In this document: positions 40,865 to 48,700 of the stretch, piece by piece | Layout of the letters: the number at the start of each line of letters is the position of its first letter | Numbering within the stretch: position 1 is the first letter of the stretch | Origin: a virus | DNA: 51,075 bases | Strand: one strand, 5' to 3' | IMG/VR virus record: IMGVR_UViG_3300010401_000013 | Span: 1-51,075 of that record | Position numbers and translations under genes: made by a program | The notes under the pieces: generated by a model | Told to the model about the DNA's origin: nothing | The model's database searches: none | The model's input: only the letters and a program-made list of their open reading frames with translations

Positions 40865-41134
40865 ATGAGCACTCAACTAATGGGACTTCGACGTGATGTT
40901 GCTGAATGCCTTGAGAAATTCTCACGAGCAGCGGCAATGGAATACATGCAGAAGATTCGAGATGAACAACCAACCTATAGCGAGGAGAAAGTTAAGCAGG
41001 TCTTTGACGAATACATGCAACCGTCTGCGGCGGTTCATGCTTTGGCGTTGTTCATTCAAGGATTGATTGATACTAACGGAAAACACATACAACTACCGAG
41101 CAAAGAGTATATCGCTAGAAAGTTTAAGATATGA
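40865..41134 (+). CDS. 89-residue helical protein, unknown
   Basis: All-helical, charged (AMEYMQKIRDEQPTYSEEKV). Sits between the nuclease and the kinase, overlapping the latter by 4 bases. Family not recognised. Confidence 0.5.
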   Translation: MSTQLMGLRRDVAECLEKFSRAAAMEYMQKIRDEQPTYSEEKVKQVFDEYMQPSAAVHALALFIQGLIDTNGKHIQLPSKEYIARKFKI

Positions 41135-41727
41135 ACCTCATAGCATTCACAGGACACTCTGGAGTTGGGAAGGATACGGTGGCCTCAATACTTGAAGAAC
41201 TCATTTCGATACCTGACTTCTGTCCGGTGGTTATTCACGTTAAAACCTCTGACTATATAGCCCTGCAACTGGCTAGGGTAATTAAAGCTGACCAGTTCCA
41301 TATGTTGGAAGCAAGAAGCACGGAGCCTAAATTGATCAGAGAAATCCTCAAGGCTGCTGGAAATTGGGTCAGGGAAATGGAGTTAGAGTATCTTGACAAC
41401 CTAGTCCACTCGACTCTTGAAGACTACCCACTAGGTACAGACGACTACTTCTTGCTCACAGGCATCAGGTTCCCAGACGAGATTACCACCATAATCAACA
41501 ACTACAACGCAACCATCATCCGCATCACCAATCCACGTATCCCAATCCATGATCCATCTCACGATACTGTTAGGCATATCAATGACCTCCCCTACCATTA
41601 TGTCATCCCAAACACTGGCACCATTGACGACCTTCGAGCAACGGTCACCAAGCTCTGGAACGAGACTAGATTCTCGTCAGTTGGACGCCCTCTTATCTGC
41701 CCTGGCACTTGTGGAGACGGGGAATAA
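41131..41727 (+). CDS. Deoxynucleoside monophosphate kinase-like protein
   Basis: 198 residues. P-loop GHSGVGKDT (8-16), a helix AAGNWVREMELEYLDN, a strand LTGIRFPDEI and IIRITNPRIP with a His/Asp-rich end resemble T4 gp1-type dNMP kinases, which convert dNMPs to dNDPs for DNA synthesis. The last ~50 bases are also read in another frame as the start of the transglycosylase gene. Confidence 0.65.
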   Translation: MNLIAFTGHSGVGKDTVASILEELISIPDFCPVVIHVKTSDYIALQLARVIKADQFHMLEARSTEPKLIREILKAAGNWVREMELEYLDNLVHSTLEDYPLGTDDYFLLTGIRFPDEITTIINNYNATIIRITNPRIPIHDPSHDTVRHINDLPYHYVIPNTGTIDDLRATVTKLWNETRFSSVGRPLICPGTCGDGE

Positions 41728-42043
41728 TCCCCATGCTATTGGTGCTCGTGGTGAGATTAGCGAGTATCAAATAATGCCAGCTTTATGGAGGATTTATTCC
41801 CAAAGACTTGGCACTAAAAATGCTCGGAGTATAGCATCCTCAATTCTCCACGATAACTATGCATGGTATGTTCGTCTATATTCTAGACCACCGTTTCCAG
41901 AAGAACAATACTGTATATGGAATCTGGGAAAAACTAAGTTCAGATGCACAACTAAATCAGGCAAGTTCCTACCTATCAGAATAAAAGTAGTTCAGAATTT
42001 TGCAAATACCTACCATGAGCAACTTAAACGACTTGGCAAATAA
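41681..42043 (+). CDS. Lytic transglycosylase (SLT-like lysozyme fold), endolysin candidate
   Basis: ~120 residues beginning with LDALLSALALVETGNNPHAI, the SLT pattern (catalytic Glu in VETGNNP), then ARGEISEYQIMPALW as the second block (GxxxxYQI). The start is uncertain: TTG 41681 gives a compact domain, while ATGs at 41549, 41582 and 41600 extend it into the kinase gene by up to 179 bases. It ends 29 bases into the next gene. As the only muramidase-type gene, it is the best endolysin candidate, far from the holin/spanin genes. Confidence 0.65.
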   Translation: MDALLSALALVETGNNPHAIGARGEISEYQIMPALWRIYSQRLGTKNARSIASSILHDNYAWYVRLYSRPPFPEEQYCIWNLGKTKFRCTTKSGKFLPIRIKVVQNFANTYHEQLKRLGK

Positions 42044-42869
42044 GGTGGCACCACTAGTAGCTACATCAGGTTTTGCGCAACAAGTCTCAGTCGCTGATCC
42101 GCTAGCGTTTCTCTCGTCGATTGTTGAATATTCAGACAATCCAAAATCCTCACAGATACGCTTGTTGATTATCTCCAAGAACGGACTTGGTAAAACTTGG
42201 TCGGCGTTAACAGCACCTAACCCGATTGTCTGTGACTTCGACCGCGGGATGCTTGCACACCAAGACCGGAAGATTCCAACATTGAACTTCTATGACGTAG
42301 ATTTCTGCAAGAAGATAAATCCACAGAAACCCAATGCCCGTGACGCCTTTGAACAATGGCTCTGTTTTCCGGGGACTAAGACCGGAGCAGAACACATTCC
42401 AGCAGGACACACTTTAATCATCGACTCTTGGACAGGGTTGCAAGACTTTGAGGGACAGCAGACAGACATTGCACCTAAAGTCACAGCAAAGGGGAAGGAA
42501 GATGGTTACGCCAAATGGGCAACCAAGTTAGAGTATGCAACCAAGATTTGCTTGCGGTTGCAGACTCTTGCCTGTCATGTGATTGTCACCGCCCATGAAG
42601 ATGAAATGAAGGACGAGAATGGTGCATTGATGAATCGTGTGATGCCACTCATGCAAGGCAAGTTCCAACAGAAGATGGGGAATTACTTCACGCATATCGT
42701 CAGGATGCTCGTAACCTCGAAAAATACGCTCAACTCTACAGGCAAGATCGAATCTGTCCAAAGTGAATGGTGGTGGCAGTGTCAGACCGACGACAATTTC
42801 GCGGCAAAGTGCCGTGGACGTAACGACAAATACAAAGTTCCCGCAAGATGGGAATGCCTTCCGCAGTGA
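42015..42869 (+). CDS. Sak4-like RecA-fold ATPase
   Basis: 284 residues from ATG 42015 (a TTG at 42000 is less likely). Walker A SKNGLGKT (54-61), IVCDFDRG (~78), Walker B HTLIIDSW (~135) and HVIVTAHEDE (~190) match the Sak4/RecA-like single-strand annealing ATPases of phages. Probable role: homologous recombination together with an SSB (a candidate is at 43539). Codon use is GC-richer than in small neighbours. Confidence 0.7.
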   Translation: MSNLNDLANKVAPLVATSGFAQQVSVADPLAFLSSIVEYSDNPKSSQIRLLIISKNGLGKTWSALTAPNPIVCDFDRGMLAHQDRKIPTLNFYDVDFCKKINPQKPNARDAFEQWLCFPGTKTGAEHIPAGHTLIIDSWTGLQDFEGQQTDIAPKVTAKGKEDGYAKWATKLEYATKICLRLQTLACHVIVTAHEDEMKDENGALMNRVMPLMQGKFQQKMGNYFTHIVRMLVTSKNTLNSTGKIESVQSEWWWQCQTDDNFAAKCRGRNDKYKVPARWECLPQ

Positions 42870-42887
42870 ACCTAATAAAAAACTAAT

Positions 42888-43166
42888 ATGGATATAAATA
42901 CTAAAACACCACAGCCACTTGAAACTGGCGGGATTGGACAACCAAAATTCACGCCGACTGAACAAGAACAGATTGAAAGGACATTCACTTATCATGCACC
43001 AAAGGGTGACCAGCAAACTCGATATGTGCAATTGCGAGAGAAAGCGAAAGAGCTTGCTTATCTGATTGCAAGTAATTGTCCAGCAAGTCGCGAAAAGTCA
43101 CTAGCCATGACAAGCTTGCAACAAGTAACTATGTGGGCCAACGCCTCAATTGCAATTAACGAATAA
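42888..43166 (+). CDS. acb2: Acb2-like anti-CBASS protein
   Basis: 92 residues. From residue ~29 the sequence ERTFTYHAPKGDQQTRYVQL, then REKAKELAYLIASNCPASRE and KSLAMTSLQQVTMWANASIA is a near-complete match to the Acb2 (Tad1-like hook) family. Acb2 forms hexamers that sequester cyclic di- and trinucleotide signals, blocking CBASS and related host defences. A flexible N-terminal 28 residues precede the domain. Position among recombination genes is common for this family. Confidence 0.85.
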   Translation: MDINTKTPQPLETGGIGQPKFTPTEQEQIERTFTYHAPKGDQQTRYVQLREKAKELAYLIASNCPASREKSLAMTSLQQVTMWANASIAINE

Positions 43167-43170
43167 CATT

Positions 43171-43476
43171 ATGCCCGACGAAACCTTTACAAACGCAGAC
43201 GGCCAGACAATCGACGAGCGCAAAGCTCAGATCGCACAACAGCAACAGGATCAAGACAATGCCCGACTCTCTGATCTAATCGCCAGCAACTACAAACGCA
43301 TGTTTGCCCATCCAGTTGCCGGACCTCTTGCCGCCCAGCTGAATGCCTTGCGTGGCCAGTATCTATCAATGGGCGGTGACATCCAAGAGACTGCCAGCAA
43401 TCGTGCTGTAGCGGCAGGACTTGCAAACTTGATCTTACCTTTCATTGATTCCGTGTCTCAGCTTCCAGGAATCTAA
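43171..43476 (+). CDS. 101-residue protein, unknown
   Basis: Helical with a Gln-rich segment (ERKAQIAQQQQDQDNARLSD) and an Ala-rich helical second half (HPVAGPLAAQLNALRGQYLS). ATG 43171 chosen because the longer frame overlaps Acb2. Family not recognised. Confidence 0.5.
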   Translation: MPDETFTNADGQTIDERKAQIAQQQQDQDNARLSDLIASNYKRMFAHPVAGPLAAQLNALRGQYLSMGGDIQETASNRAVAAGLANLILPFIDSVSQLPGI

Positions 43477-43538
43477 CAATTTCTCCCTAAAGAGAAACAC
43501 GAAACAAACAACAAACAAAAACATAACAAACTAAATAT

Positions 43539-44039
43539 ATGGCAGTATTCAACAAGTCCGATCTCGTGGCCGCTGGTGCAATCAAGCTCCCTACCGGCTG
43601 CTATCATTATCGTTGCATCTCCTCCAAGATTGCAATCTCACGGAAGTCTGGCGCGAAGATGTTCGTCAATCAATGGGAACTCTATTCCCCGGAGAAGGTG
43701 GAAGTTGGCGGCGTGGTCGCAATCATCGCTGGCCAGAAGTTCACTGATCGTGTGGTGATTTCTCCGAAGGCAATCCCCTTTGCCTTCCAGAACTTCTTCA
43801 ACATCTTGCTCCCTGATCTTGACACGATCAACGACGAGGATGATGCACAGTTGGACGCAATCTGCAAACGGATTGACAGTCTTGCGGTGCGTGGAGTCCT
43901 TTCTTGGGAAGAGTCGTTCGTGATGGACGGGGAAGATAAAGTGCTTGATAGTGACACCAACCAGCCAATCTCGAATGGCTGGCAGGTGAATGTCAGGAAG
44001 CACCTCGGGTTCTCAACCATCCAACCTCCGGCGTTCTGA
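43539..44039 (+). CDS. Candidate single-stranded DNA-binding protein (DUF669-like)
   Basis: 166 residues, beta-rich (YHYRCISSKIAISRKSGAKM; FVNQWELYSPEKVEVGGVVA) with a helical acidic middle. The fold pattern and place after Sak4 recall DUF669/SSB-like proteins of phage recombination modules. The leader has a TTTCTC/GAGAAA hairpin (43480-43497) and an A-rich stretch, as before other probably abundant proteins. Assignment is by pattern and context. Confidence 0.45.
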   Translation: MAVFNKSDLVAAGAIKLPTGCYHYRCISSKIAISRKSGAKMFVNQWELYSPEKVEVGGVVAIIAGQKFTDRVVISPKAIPFAFQNFFNILLPDLDTINDEDDAQLDAICKRIDSLAVRGVLSWEESFVMDGEDKVLDSDTNQPISNGWQVNVRKHLGFSTIQPPAF

Positions 44040-44040
44040 T

Positions 44041-44226
44041 ATGATACGAGAAGTGAAAATAGTTCAAGAGGAGGATGTGTCTATGGCAGAACACTATACT
44101 AATGAACATCTTCGTAAAGGATGGACATTGGTATCAGGACTAACTTGCGAGCATGGAGTGTGGAGAGCAGTTCTACATGACATGAAAGAGGACGTTCCAC
44201 CAGCACCGGAAACGGAAAACTTCTAG
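44041..44226 (+). CDS. 61-residue protein, unknown
   Basis: Soluble, strand-helix-strand (IREVKIVQEEDVSMAEHYTN; HLRKGWTLVSGLTCEHGVWR). Starts one base after the SSB-like gene stop. Resembles short sporadic phage domains of unknown function. Confidence 0.5.
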   Translation: MIREVKIVQEEDVSMAEHYTNEHLRKGWTLVSGLTCEHGVWRAVLHDMKEDVPPAPETENF

Positions 44227-44237
44227 TCCCATCAACA

Positions 44238-44266
44238 CTTGCCCATCTAGTGTGAGGGTGGGCAAG
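44238..44266 (+). promoter_or_regulatory. Intergenic hairpin before the polymerase block
   Basis: Perfect 8-bp CTTGCCCA/TGGGCAAG with a 13-base loop; an alternative ACACT/AGTGT fold overlaps it. A Shine-Dalgarno GAGGAG follows at a good distance from the next ATG. No U-run, so probably not a terminator. Confidence 0.5.
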
Positions 44267-44285
44267 ATTGAGGAGATTAAATAAT

Positions 44286-44423
44286 ATGATTATATTTATT
44301 CCACCATCTTCAGATGAAGAATGCGATCCGGTCTTTGTAATGATAGTAATAATATTAAGCTGCATAGTAGGACTATGTGTAGTAGTCACTGCGGCATGGA
44401 TAGCATTAAGCGGAACTTGGTAA
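44286..44423 (+). CDS. 45-residue membrane micro-protein
   Basis: One membrane helix (VMIVIILSCIVGLCVVVTAA) after an acidic N-terminus (PPSSDEECDP). A GAGGAG ribosome-binding site precedes it and its TAA shares a base with the polymerase ATG. Role unknown. Confidence 0.5.
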   Translation: MIIFIPPSSDEECDPVFVMIVIILSCIVGLCVVVTAAWIALSGTW

Positions 44424-45955
44424 TGAGACACCCACCAACCCAACCCTATAATGGAATTACCATTGTTCTCTCACACCCTTCACGATTTGACACTGAACGC
44501 CTATTATCTGGGACAGCGGGAGCGTTCTTTGAGGATCATTGTCTCTGTTCAAATCTAGCAGCTTATGACATCCGCACAGCAAATGACCAGAATCCTCTTA
44601 TCAGTGGAACGAAGTCTGTCCTACTACTCGGACAGTTGGCAGTCACACGATATACTGCCGAGCAAGCAACCATCCATAAGCTCCACGGAAGTCCTATTAC
44701 AATACGAAAAGAATTATCAAGAGATTGCTCGTTGGCACAGGTCTATGGCATCCCAAGTTACTTCCCTCAAGACGCCCAAGACCCAATAGACTATGAGTCA
44801 CTCAAGAATCCCCGTTGCCCAACTTATACTGGAACCCTTGTTGGAGGGGGAAATAAAGACGGAGACGAGGATGACGAGGATGACGGTGGAGGAGTCCAGA
44901 AGGGAAGGCACACAATCGTCTCGCGAAAGAACTACCGTTTCTGGTTGCAACAAGACACGCGCAAAGCAAAGATGCTGGCATTTACTTATAATGGTATTTT
45001 GCCGACCAGCAATTGTCGGATAGACGCACCATGTGATCCTTATGAAGCAGTCACAGTTCTCAACGAAGCAAGAGAAGGTTTTCTATATCTGGACATTGAA
45101 ACCGACACTGAGCAGAACATCAACTGTGTGGGCTTTGCTGTTAACGACTCTAACATATATGTGTTTCCTCTACTCGATTGCCAGTATAAACTATTCTTTG
45201 GGCCTGCGGTTACTGCTAAGTTTATACGTGCTTTTGTTGTGGCTATGTCACGTCTCACTACTATTTGCCACAACTCGTTCTTCGATGTCCTAGTTCTTGC
45301 TTGGAAATACCACTTGCCAATTGGCCGCCAACATTATGATACGATGGTCGCAATGCGTCGAGCGTTCCCTGAGTGTGAGATTGCATTGTCACATGCCATT
45401 TCCTTATACACTTGGGCTAACTACCACAAAGATGCAGGGGTGTTTATGCCATACAACAGACAGCAAGAGCAACAACTTTGGAATTACAATGCTCTTGATG
45501 TCAAGGCCACAAGAGAGGTTCATATTGAACAGGCTCGCAGAGCTTCATGTGATGAAGGTCTTCAGGCGTCAATAACGCAAGGGAATTCAATGATCTATAC
45601 TTATATTCTCATGTCCCTTCTGGGGATGCGATACGCCAAGCAGGAGGTTACTAGTTTGATGACCGAGAATGATAAGTTGATGACACAGTTGTTGAGGCTT
45701 TCAAAATTGATCCTGCAAGAGGAATTTCTGCCCACCTCTCCAAAACAATGTGCAACCTATTTTCAAGAAGCAATGGGTTATCCTGTCTTGAAACGCAAGG
45801 AAAAGACTGGCAATCCAGTTTGGGATGAGGATGTTCTGCGAAAACTCAAAATCCGAAACCCACTGAATAAGATGATTGATATTTGTTTACGCTATCGTGG
45901 CGTAAAGAAAGAGACTGGAAGTTTAAAATTCATACCATGGAAGGAGATGCCTTGA
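44423..45955 (+). CDS. DNA polymerase I (family A), N-terminal half: UDG-like and 3'-5' exonuclease
   Basis: 510 residues from ATG 44423. Residues ~15-130 resemble the uracil-DNA-glycosylase-like domain fused to some phage polymerases (LLSGTAGAFFE, KSVLLLGQLAV). The exonuclease domain has ExoI LDIETDTE (Asp224, Glu226), ExoII HNSFFDVLVLAW (~290) and ExoIII NYNALDVKATR (~365). A thumb-like helical part follows and the frame ends at ...TGSLKFIPWKEMP, just before the palm should begin. The rest of the polymerase is a separate gene at 48693. The two parts would have to associate to work. Confidence 0.8.
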   Translation: MRHPPTQPYNGITIVLSHPSRFDTERLLSGTAGAFFEDHCLCSNLAAYDIRTANDQNPLISGTKSVLLLGQLAVTRYTAEQATIHKLHGSPITIRKELSRDCSLAQVYGIPSYFPQDAQDPIDYESLKNPRCPTYTGTLVGGGNKDGDEDDEDDGGGVQKGRHTIVSRKNYRFWLQQDTRKAKMLAFTYNGILPTSNCRIDAPCDPYEAVTVLNEAREGFLYLDIETDTEQNINCVGFAVNDSNIYVFPLLDCQYKLFFGPAVTAKFIRAFVVAMSRLTTICHNSFFDVLVLAWKYHLPIGRQHYDTMVAMRRAFPECEIALSHAISLYTWANYHKDAGVFMPYNRQQEQQLWNYNALDVKATREVHIEQARRASCDEGLQASITQGNSMIYTYILMSLLGMRYAKQEVTSLMTENDKLMTQLLRLSKLILQEEFLPTSPKQCATYFQEAMGYPVLKRKEKTGNPVWDEDVLRKLKIRNPLNKMIDICLRYRGVKKETGSLKFIPWKEMP

Positions 45956-46311
45956 ATGCATACACACTAAAGCTACAGGAAGAAGAACAGGCCATTGACA
46001 GTTTACAAAAATTGATCAGGGAATCCTACTCTAACGCAGTAGAGCATGGATTTCATAATGACGAGTTTAACTTTGGAGAAAAGATCGCGCTGATTCATGC
46101 AGAATTATCTGAGGCACTTGAAGCTAAGCGAGAAAATAGCCAGTCTACAGGTAAGATTGGAAATTTTGATCACATAACTGAAGAGCTTGCCGATGCCTGT
46201 ATTCGTATTTTTGACCTAGCTGAAAGGATGGGCCTGCCACTGGCTCCAGCAATTATTGCAAAGCAGAAGTATAACCGCTCACGACCATACAAACATGGAA
46301 AAGCATTTTGA
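45937..46311 (+). CDS. MazG-like nucleotide pyrophosphohydrolase
   Basis: 124 residues from ATG 45937, overlapping the polymerase half by 19 bases. The metal-binding helices EKIALIHAELSEALEAKREN (ExxE) and EELADACIRIFDLAERMG (ExxxD) are those of MazG/all-alpha NTP-PPases. Role: hydrolyses dNTPs or NTPs to monophosphates, cleaning up the nucleotide pool or lowering alarmone signals. Encoded with other replication enzymes. Confidence 0.75.
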   Translation: MEGDALNAYTLKLQEEEQAIDSLQKLIRESYSNAVEHGFHNDEFNFGEKIALIHAELSEALEAKRENSQSTGKIGNFDHITEELADACIRIFDLAERMGLPLAPAIIAKQKYNRSRPYKHGKAF

Positions 46312-46477
46312 ATGTTGTGACAAAGGCAAAGACGCAACACAAGTAATGTCTATTGTTCGAAACGGCGTGACAGAATATTCACGATACTGCGAATACTGCA
46401 AGAAACAGACAGCATTCTACAAAACCTTAGACCCAATCGTTAAAGAATGGAAAGAGTTATGCCAACAAACCAAATGA
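46295..46477 (+). CDS. Small zinc-ribbon protein
   Basis: 60 residues from ATG 46295, with ECCDKG near the start and RYCEYCKKQ in the middle, two Cys pairs likely binding zinc. Overlaps MazG by 17 bases and the next gene by 4. Function unknown. Confidence 0.5.
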   Translation: MEKHFECCDKGKDATQVMSIVRNGVTEYSRYCEYCKKQTAFYKTLDPIVKEWKELCQQTK

Positions 46478-46605
46478 ACAAAAACACCGAATACCTGAAA
46501 TGCGAGAAATGCAAGATCATGTTTAAGATTGATCCATACAACGTAGAAGAATGCAAACGCAAACATTGTTTTATGTGTAGTCCAGAGATTAAGGATGAAG
46601 ATTAA
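46474..46605 (+). CDS. 43-residue zinc-ribbon protein
   Basis: CEKCKIMF and CFMCSPE give a four-Cys site. ATGA coupling to the previous zinc ribbon. A run of small Cys-rich proteins in the inserted segment between the polymerase halves. Confidence 0.5.
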   Translation: MNKNTEYLKCEKCKIMFKIDPYNVEECKRKHCFMCSPEIKDED

Positions 46606-46614
46606 GGATTTGAT

Positions 46615-46845
46615 ATGGACACAAAAATTAAAAACTGCCTGGGCTGGAAATGTTTCATATCAATAAAGCTGGAAGGAACTCTGTGTCTTGAGTATTGCGG
46701 AGAACTTATTGCGTTTGACAAGAATAATAGGCGTTATTATTGCATAGAAGCTGCGGGGACCAGAATAAAGTTTGAAAGCAGCCAAGTCTATGACATTGTA
46801 GAAACCCAAGGAACCGATCCCAAATTTGAGATTATTCTATACTGA
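46615..46845 (+). CDS. 76-residue protein, unknown
   Basis: Beta-rich (KCFISIKLEGTLCLEYCGEL; YYCIEAAGTRIKFESSQVYD). AAGGA lies upstream of the ATG. Ends 2 bases before the exonuclease start. Family not recognised. Confidence 0.5.
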   Translation: MDTKIKNCLGWKCFISIKLEGTLCLEYCGELIAFDKNNRRYYCIEAAGTRIKFESSQVYDIVETQGTDPKFEIILY

Positions 46846-46847
46846 TT

Positions 46848-47432
46848 ATGTATGCCATCATAGACACCGAGACAACCGGACTTCCGATCAAGTCCTTGCC
46901 AATCACGCACCAAGCACAGCCACATATTATTTCCCTCGGCTGCCTGTTGCTTGATGAGAACTTCACCATTAAGCGTGCCCTCCATGAACTTGTGCAACCA
47001 GATGGCTGGACGGTTCCTGCGGAAGCTGAACAGTGGAATGGATTGACGCAGGCACAGTGCATGAAGTATGGCAGGCGACTCTGTGAAATCATGGACCGCG
47101 TAGATGATATCCTAGGTCACGCACGTTTTACCTTAATCTACAACGCAGAGTTTGACGAAGCAATGCTTGATCGTGAAGGGTATTTGTCGGTCTTGAAACT
47201 AACCTTATCACGTTGTGCAATGAAAGCCGCAACGCAGGCTTGCAAGATTCCAGGTCGACGTGGAGACGGCTATAAGTGGCCAAAACTCACCGAAGCATAT
47301 TCCTCGATTGTCGGTATGCAGTTAGTCGACGCTCATAATGCGCTTGCGGATTGTATGGCGACGGCACAGATAGCAAAGGTTCTAAGTCGTAGTAGTCGCT
47401 GGAATATTGTGGAGAACACTTATGGAAATTAA
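46848..47432 (+). CDS. DEDDh 3'-5' exonuclease (DnaQ-like)
   Basis: 194 residues. ExoI IIDTETTGL (5-13), ExoII LIYNAEFDEAML (~98-109), ExoIII DAHNALADCMAT with the His of the DEDDh subtype (~163). Probable proofreading or RNA/DNA end-trimming nuclease; the split polymerase already has its own DEDDy exonuclease domain, so this is a second one. Overlaps the next gene by 11 bases. Confidence 0.85.
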   Translation: MYAIIDTETTGLPIKSLPITHQAQPHIISLGCLLLDENFTIKRALHELVQPDGWTVPAEAEQWNGLTQAQCMKYGRRLCEIMDRVDDILGHARFTLIYNAEFDEAMLDREGYLSVLKLTLSRCAMKAATQACKIPGRRGDGYKWPKLTEAYSSIVGMQLVDAHNALADCMATAQIAKVLSRSSRWNIVENTYGN

Positions 47433-47607
47433 ACCCTGCAAGTCTTGCGGAAATAAGAAGCCACACTACTTATGTCTCACCAGTGATCCACCTTATTACA
47501 AGTTAGTATGCATTGGAACTTGTGGAATGTCGACTGGAAATCACAGGACATACGAAGAGGCCCGGCAAGAGTGGAATAAGAAGCAGAAGGACGAAGATGA
47601 AAACTAA
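47422..47607 (+). CDS. Lar-like zinc-ribbon protein 2
   Basis: 61 residues from ATG 47422: KPCKSCGNKKP ... LVCIGTCGM ... TYEEARQEWNKK, the CxxC...CxxxC...A..WN layout of Lar-like proteins, as in the 32709 gene. Possible restriction alleviation or general zinc protein. Overlaps both neighbours by 11 bases. Confidence 0.6.
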   Translation: MEIKPCKSCGNKKPHYLCLTSDPPYYKLVCIGTCGMSTGNHRTYEEARQEWNKKQKDEDEN

Positions 47608-48418
47608 CTGGACCAACTCTGACCGTCCGATGCTCGTATCTGACGGCTCGGTTGAAGACTTAAAATCGGGAAACTGGAAACCTGACTGGTTCTACGGATG
47701 TTACTGGCAGGAGAAACTGAATGGTGTCCGAGCACATGTAGTTGGTAAGACTCTAATGACCCGGCAGCTGAAAGTCATCAAGCGTGAATGCTTGCCACAC
47801 ATATACGAAGAACTCGAAGCTCGTAACTGGCCACAGCTAGATGGTGAACTCTTTGCAGCAGGAAGACATTTCCAAGATATTTGTGGGATGGTCACGCCGA
47901 ATCGCAAATCTGCACCAGTCTCGTGCGAGGATATTAAGTTCATGGTGTTTGACCTGAAATCCAAAAAGGTGCAGTATGATAGGTTTGGAGAACTGTCTGG
48001 ATTATTGCCTTGCAAGCATATTGATCTTCTTGAAACGTGGCATGGATATCCTGATTATAAAGTGTTTGAGAAGATCAAGTCTCGTGGAGGTGAGGGACTT
48101 ATTGCCAGAAATTCCACAGGAGAATACAAGCCTGGAATCAGGTCAACGGACGTGGTTAGGTTTAAAGTCCGGAAGGAGATGGTTGTTAGAATAACCAACT
48201 GGATTGAAGGAGAGGGAAAACACTATGGAAGATTGGGAGCCTTGGTGGTGACAAGCAAAGAAGGAGAGAAATTTAAAGTAGGCACTGGATTCTCAGACGG
48301 TCAACGTATTATGTATGATTACGATAATACTGTTGGAAGGTTCGCAGAAATCGAATACGAGATGCTGTCGCGTGATGGAATTCCGTTGAAACCTTCGTTT
48401 GTTAAGTTTGTGGAATAG
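47597..48418 (+). CDS. ATP-dependent DNA ligase
   Basis: 273 residues from ATG 47597. Motif I EKLNGVRAHV (catalytic Lys, K-x-N-G variant, ~39), motif III QLDGELFA (~86), motif IIIa-like FMVFDL (~122), motif IV GGEGLIAR (~167), motif V RFKVRKEMVV (~190), then an OB-fold with GTGFSDGQR (~235). It is a compact two-domain phage ligase that seals nicks in replicating DNA. The usual K-x-D-G is K-L-N-G, seen in some phage ligases. Confidence 0.85.
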   Translation: MKTNWTNSDRPMLVSDGSVEDLKSGNWKPDWFYGCYWQEKLNGVRAHVVGKTLMTRQLKVIKRECLPHIYEELEARNWPQLDGELFAAGRHFQDICGMVTPNRKSAPVSCEDIKFMVFDLKSKKVQYDRFGELSGLLPCKHIDLLETWHGYPDYKVFEKIKSRGGEGLIARNSTGEYKPGIRSTDVVRFKVRKEMVVRITNWIEGEGKHYGRLGALVVTSKEGEKFKVGTGFSDGQRIMYDYDNTVGRFAEIEYEMLSRDGIPLKPSFVKFVE

Positions 48419-48424
48419 GCGACT

Positions 48425-48700
48425 ATGAGCAAACGTAACTCCACCTTACGCCGTAAACGTTATAAAGCCCGAAAAGCTTTCGATGAAATCAATCGTCATT
48501 TGTGGCCATGGCAACGGCAGCTTCTAAGTGCGTTCACTAGTAACGCCAAGAAGCTTGAACGGCGGTTGAAAAGCGGCATGCGCCGAAGACCAAAAGATAC
48601 AACTATGTATCACAGGCTACGACTTATTTGCGAACCAATCTTTGCCACCCTTCCACCAGAACACCGCACACTCATTCCAATAATCTATCGCCGTGGCTAG
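48425..48700 (+). CDS. 91-residue very basic protein, unknown
   Basis: Arg/Lys-rich throughout (KRNSTLRRKRYKARKAF; KKLERRLKSGMRRRPKDTT) and helical. Its stop overlaps the GTG start of the polymerase C-terminal gene by 8 bases. It could bind nucleic acid or help join the polymerase halves; neither is shown. Confidence 0.5.
   Translation: MSKRNSTLRRKRYKARKAFDEINRHLWPWQRQLLSAFTSNAKKLERRLKSGMRRRPKDTTMYHRLRLICEPIFATLPPEHRTLIPIIYRRG

Noticed and set aside
45956-48692. Group I/II intron or intein explaining the split polymerase
   Set aside because: The segment holds eight genes of replication or accessory type, no homing endonuclease, no intein motifs and no recognisable intron core.
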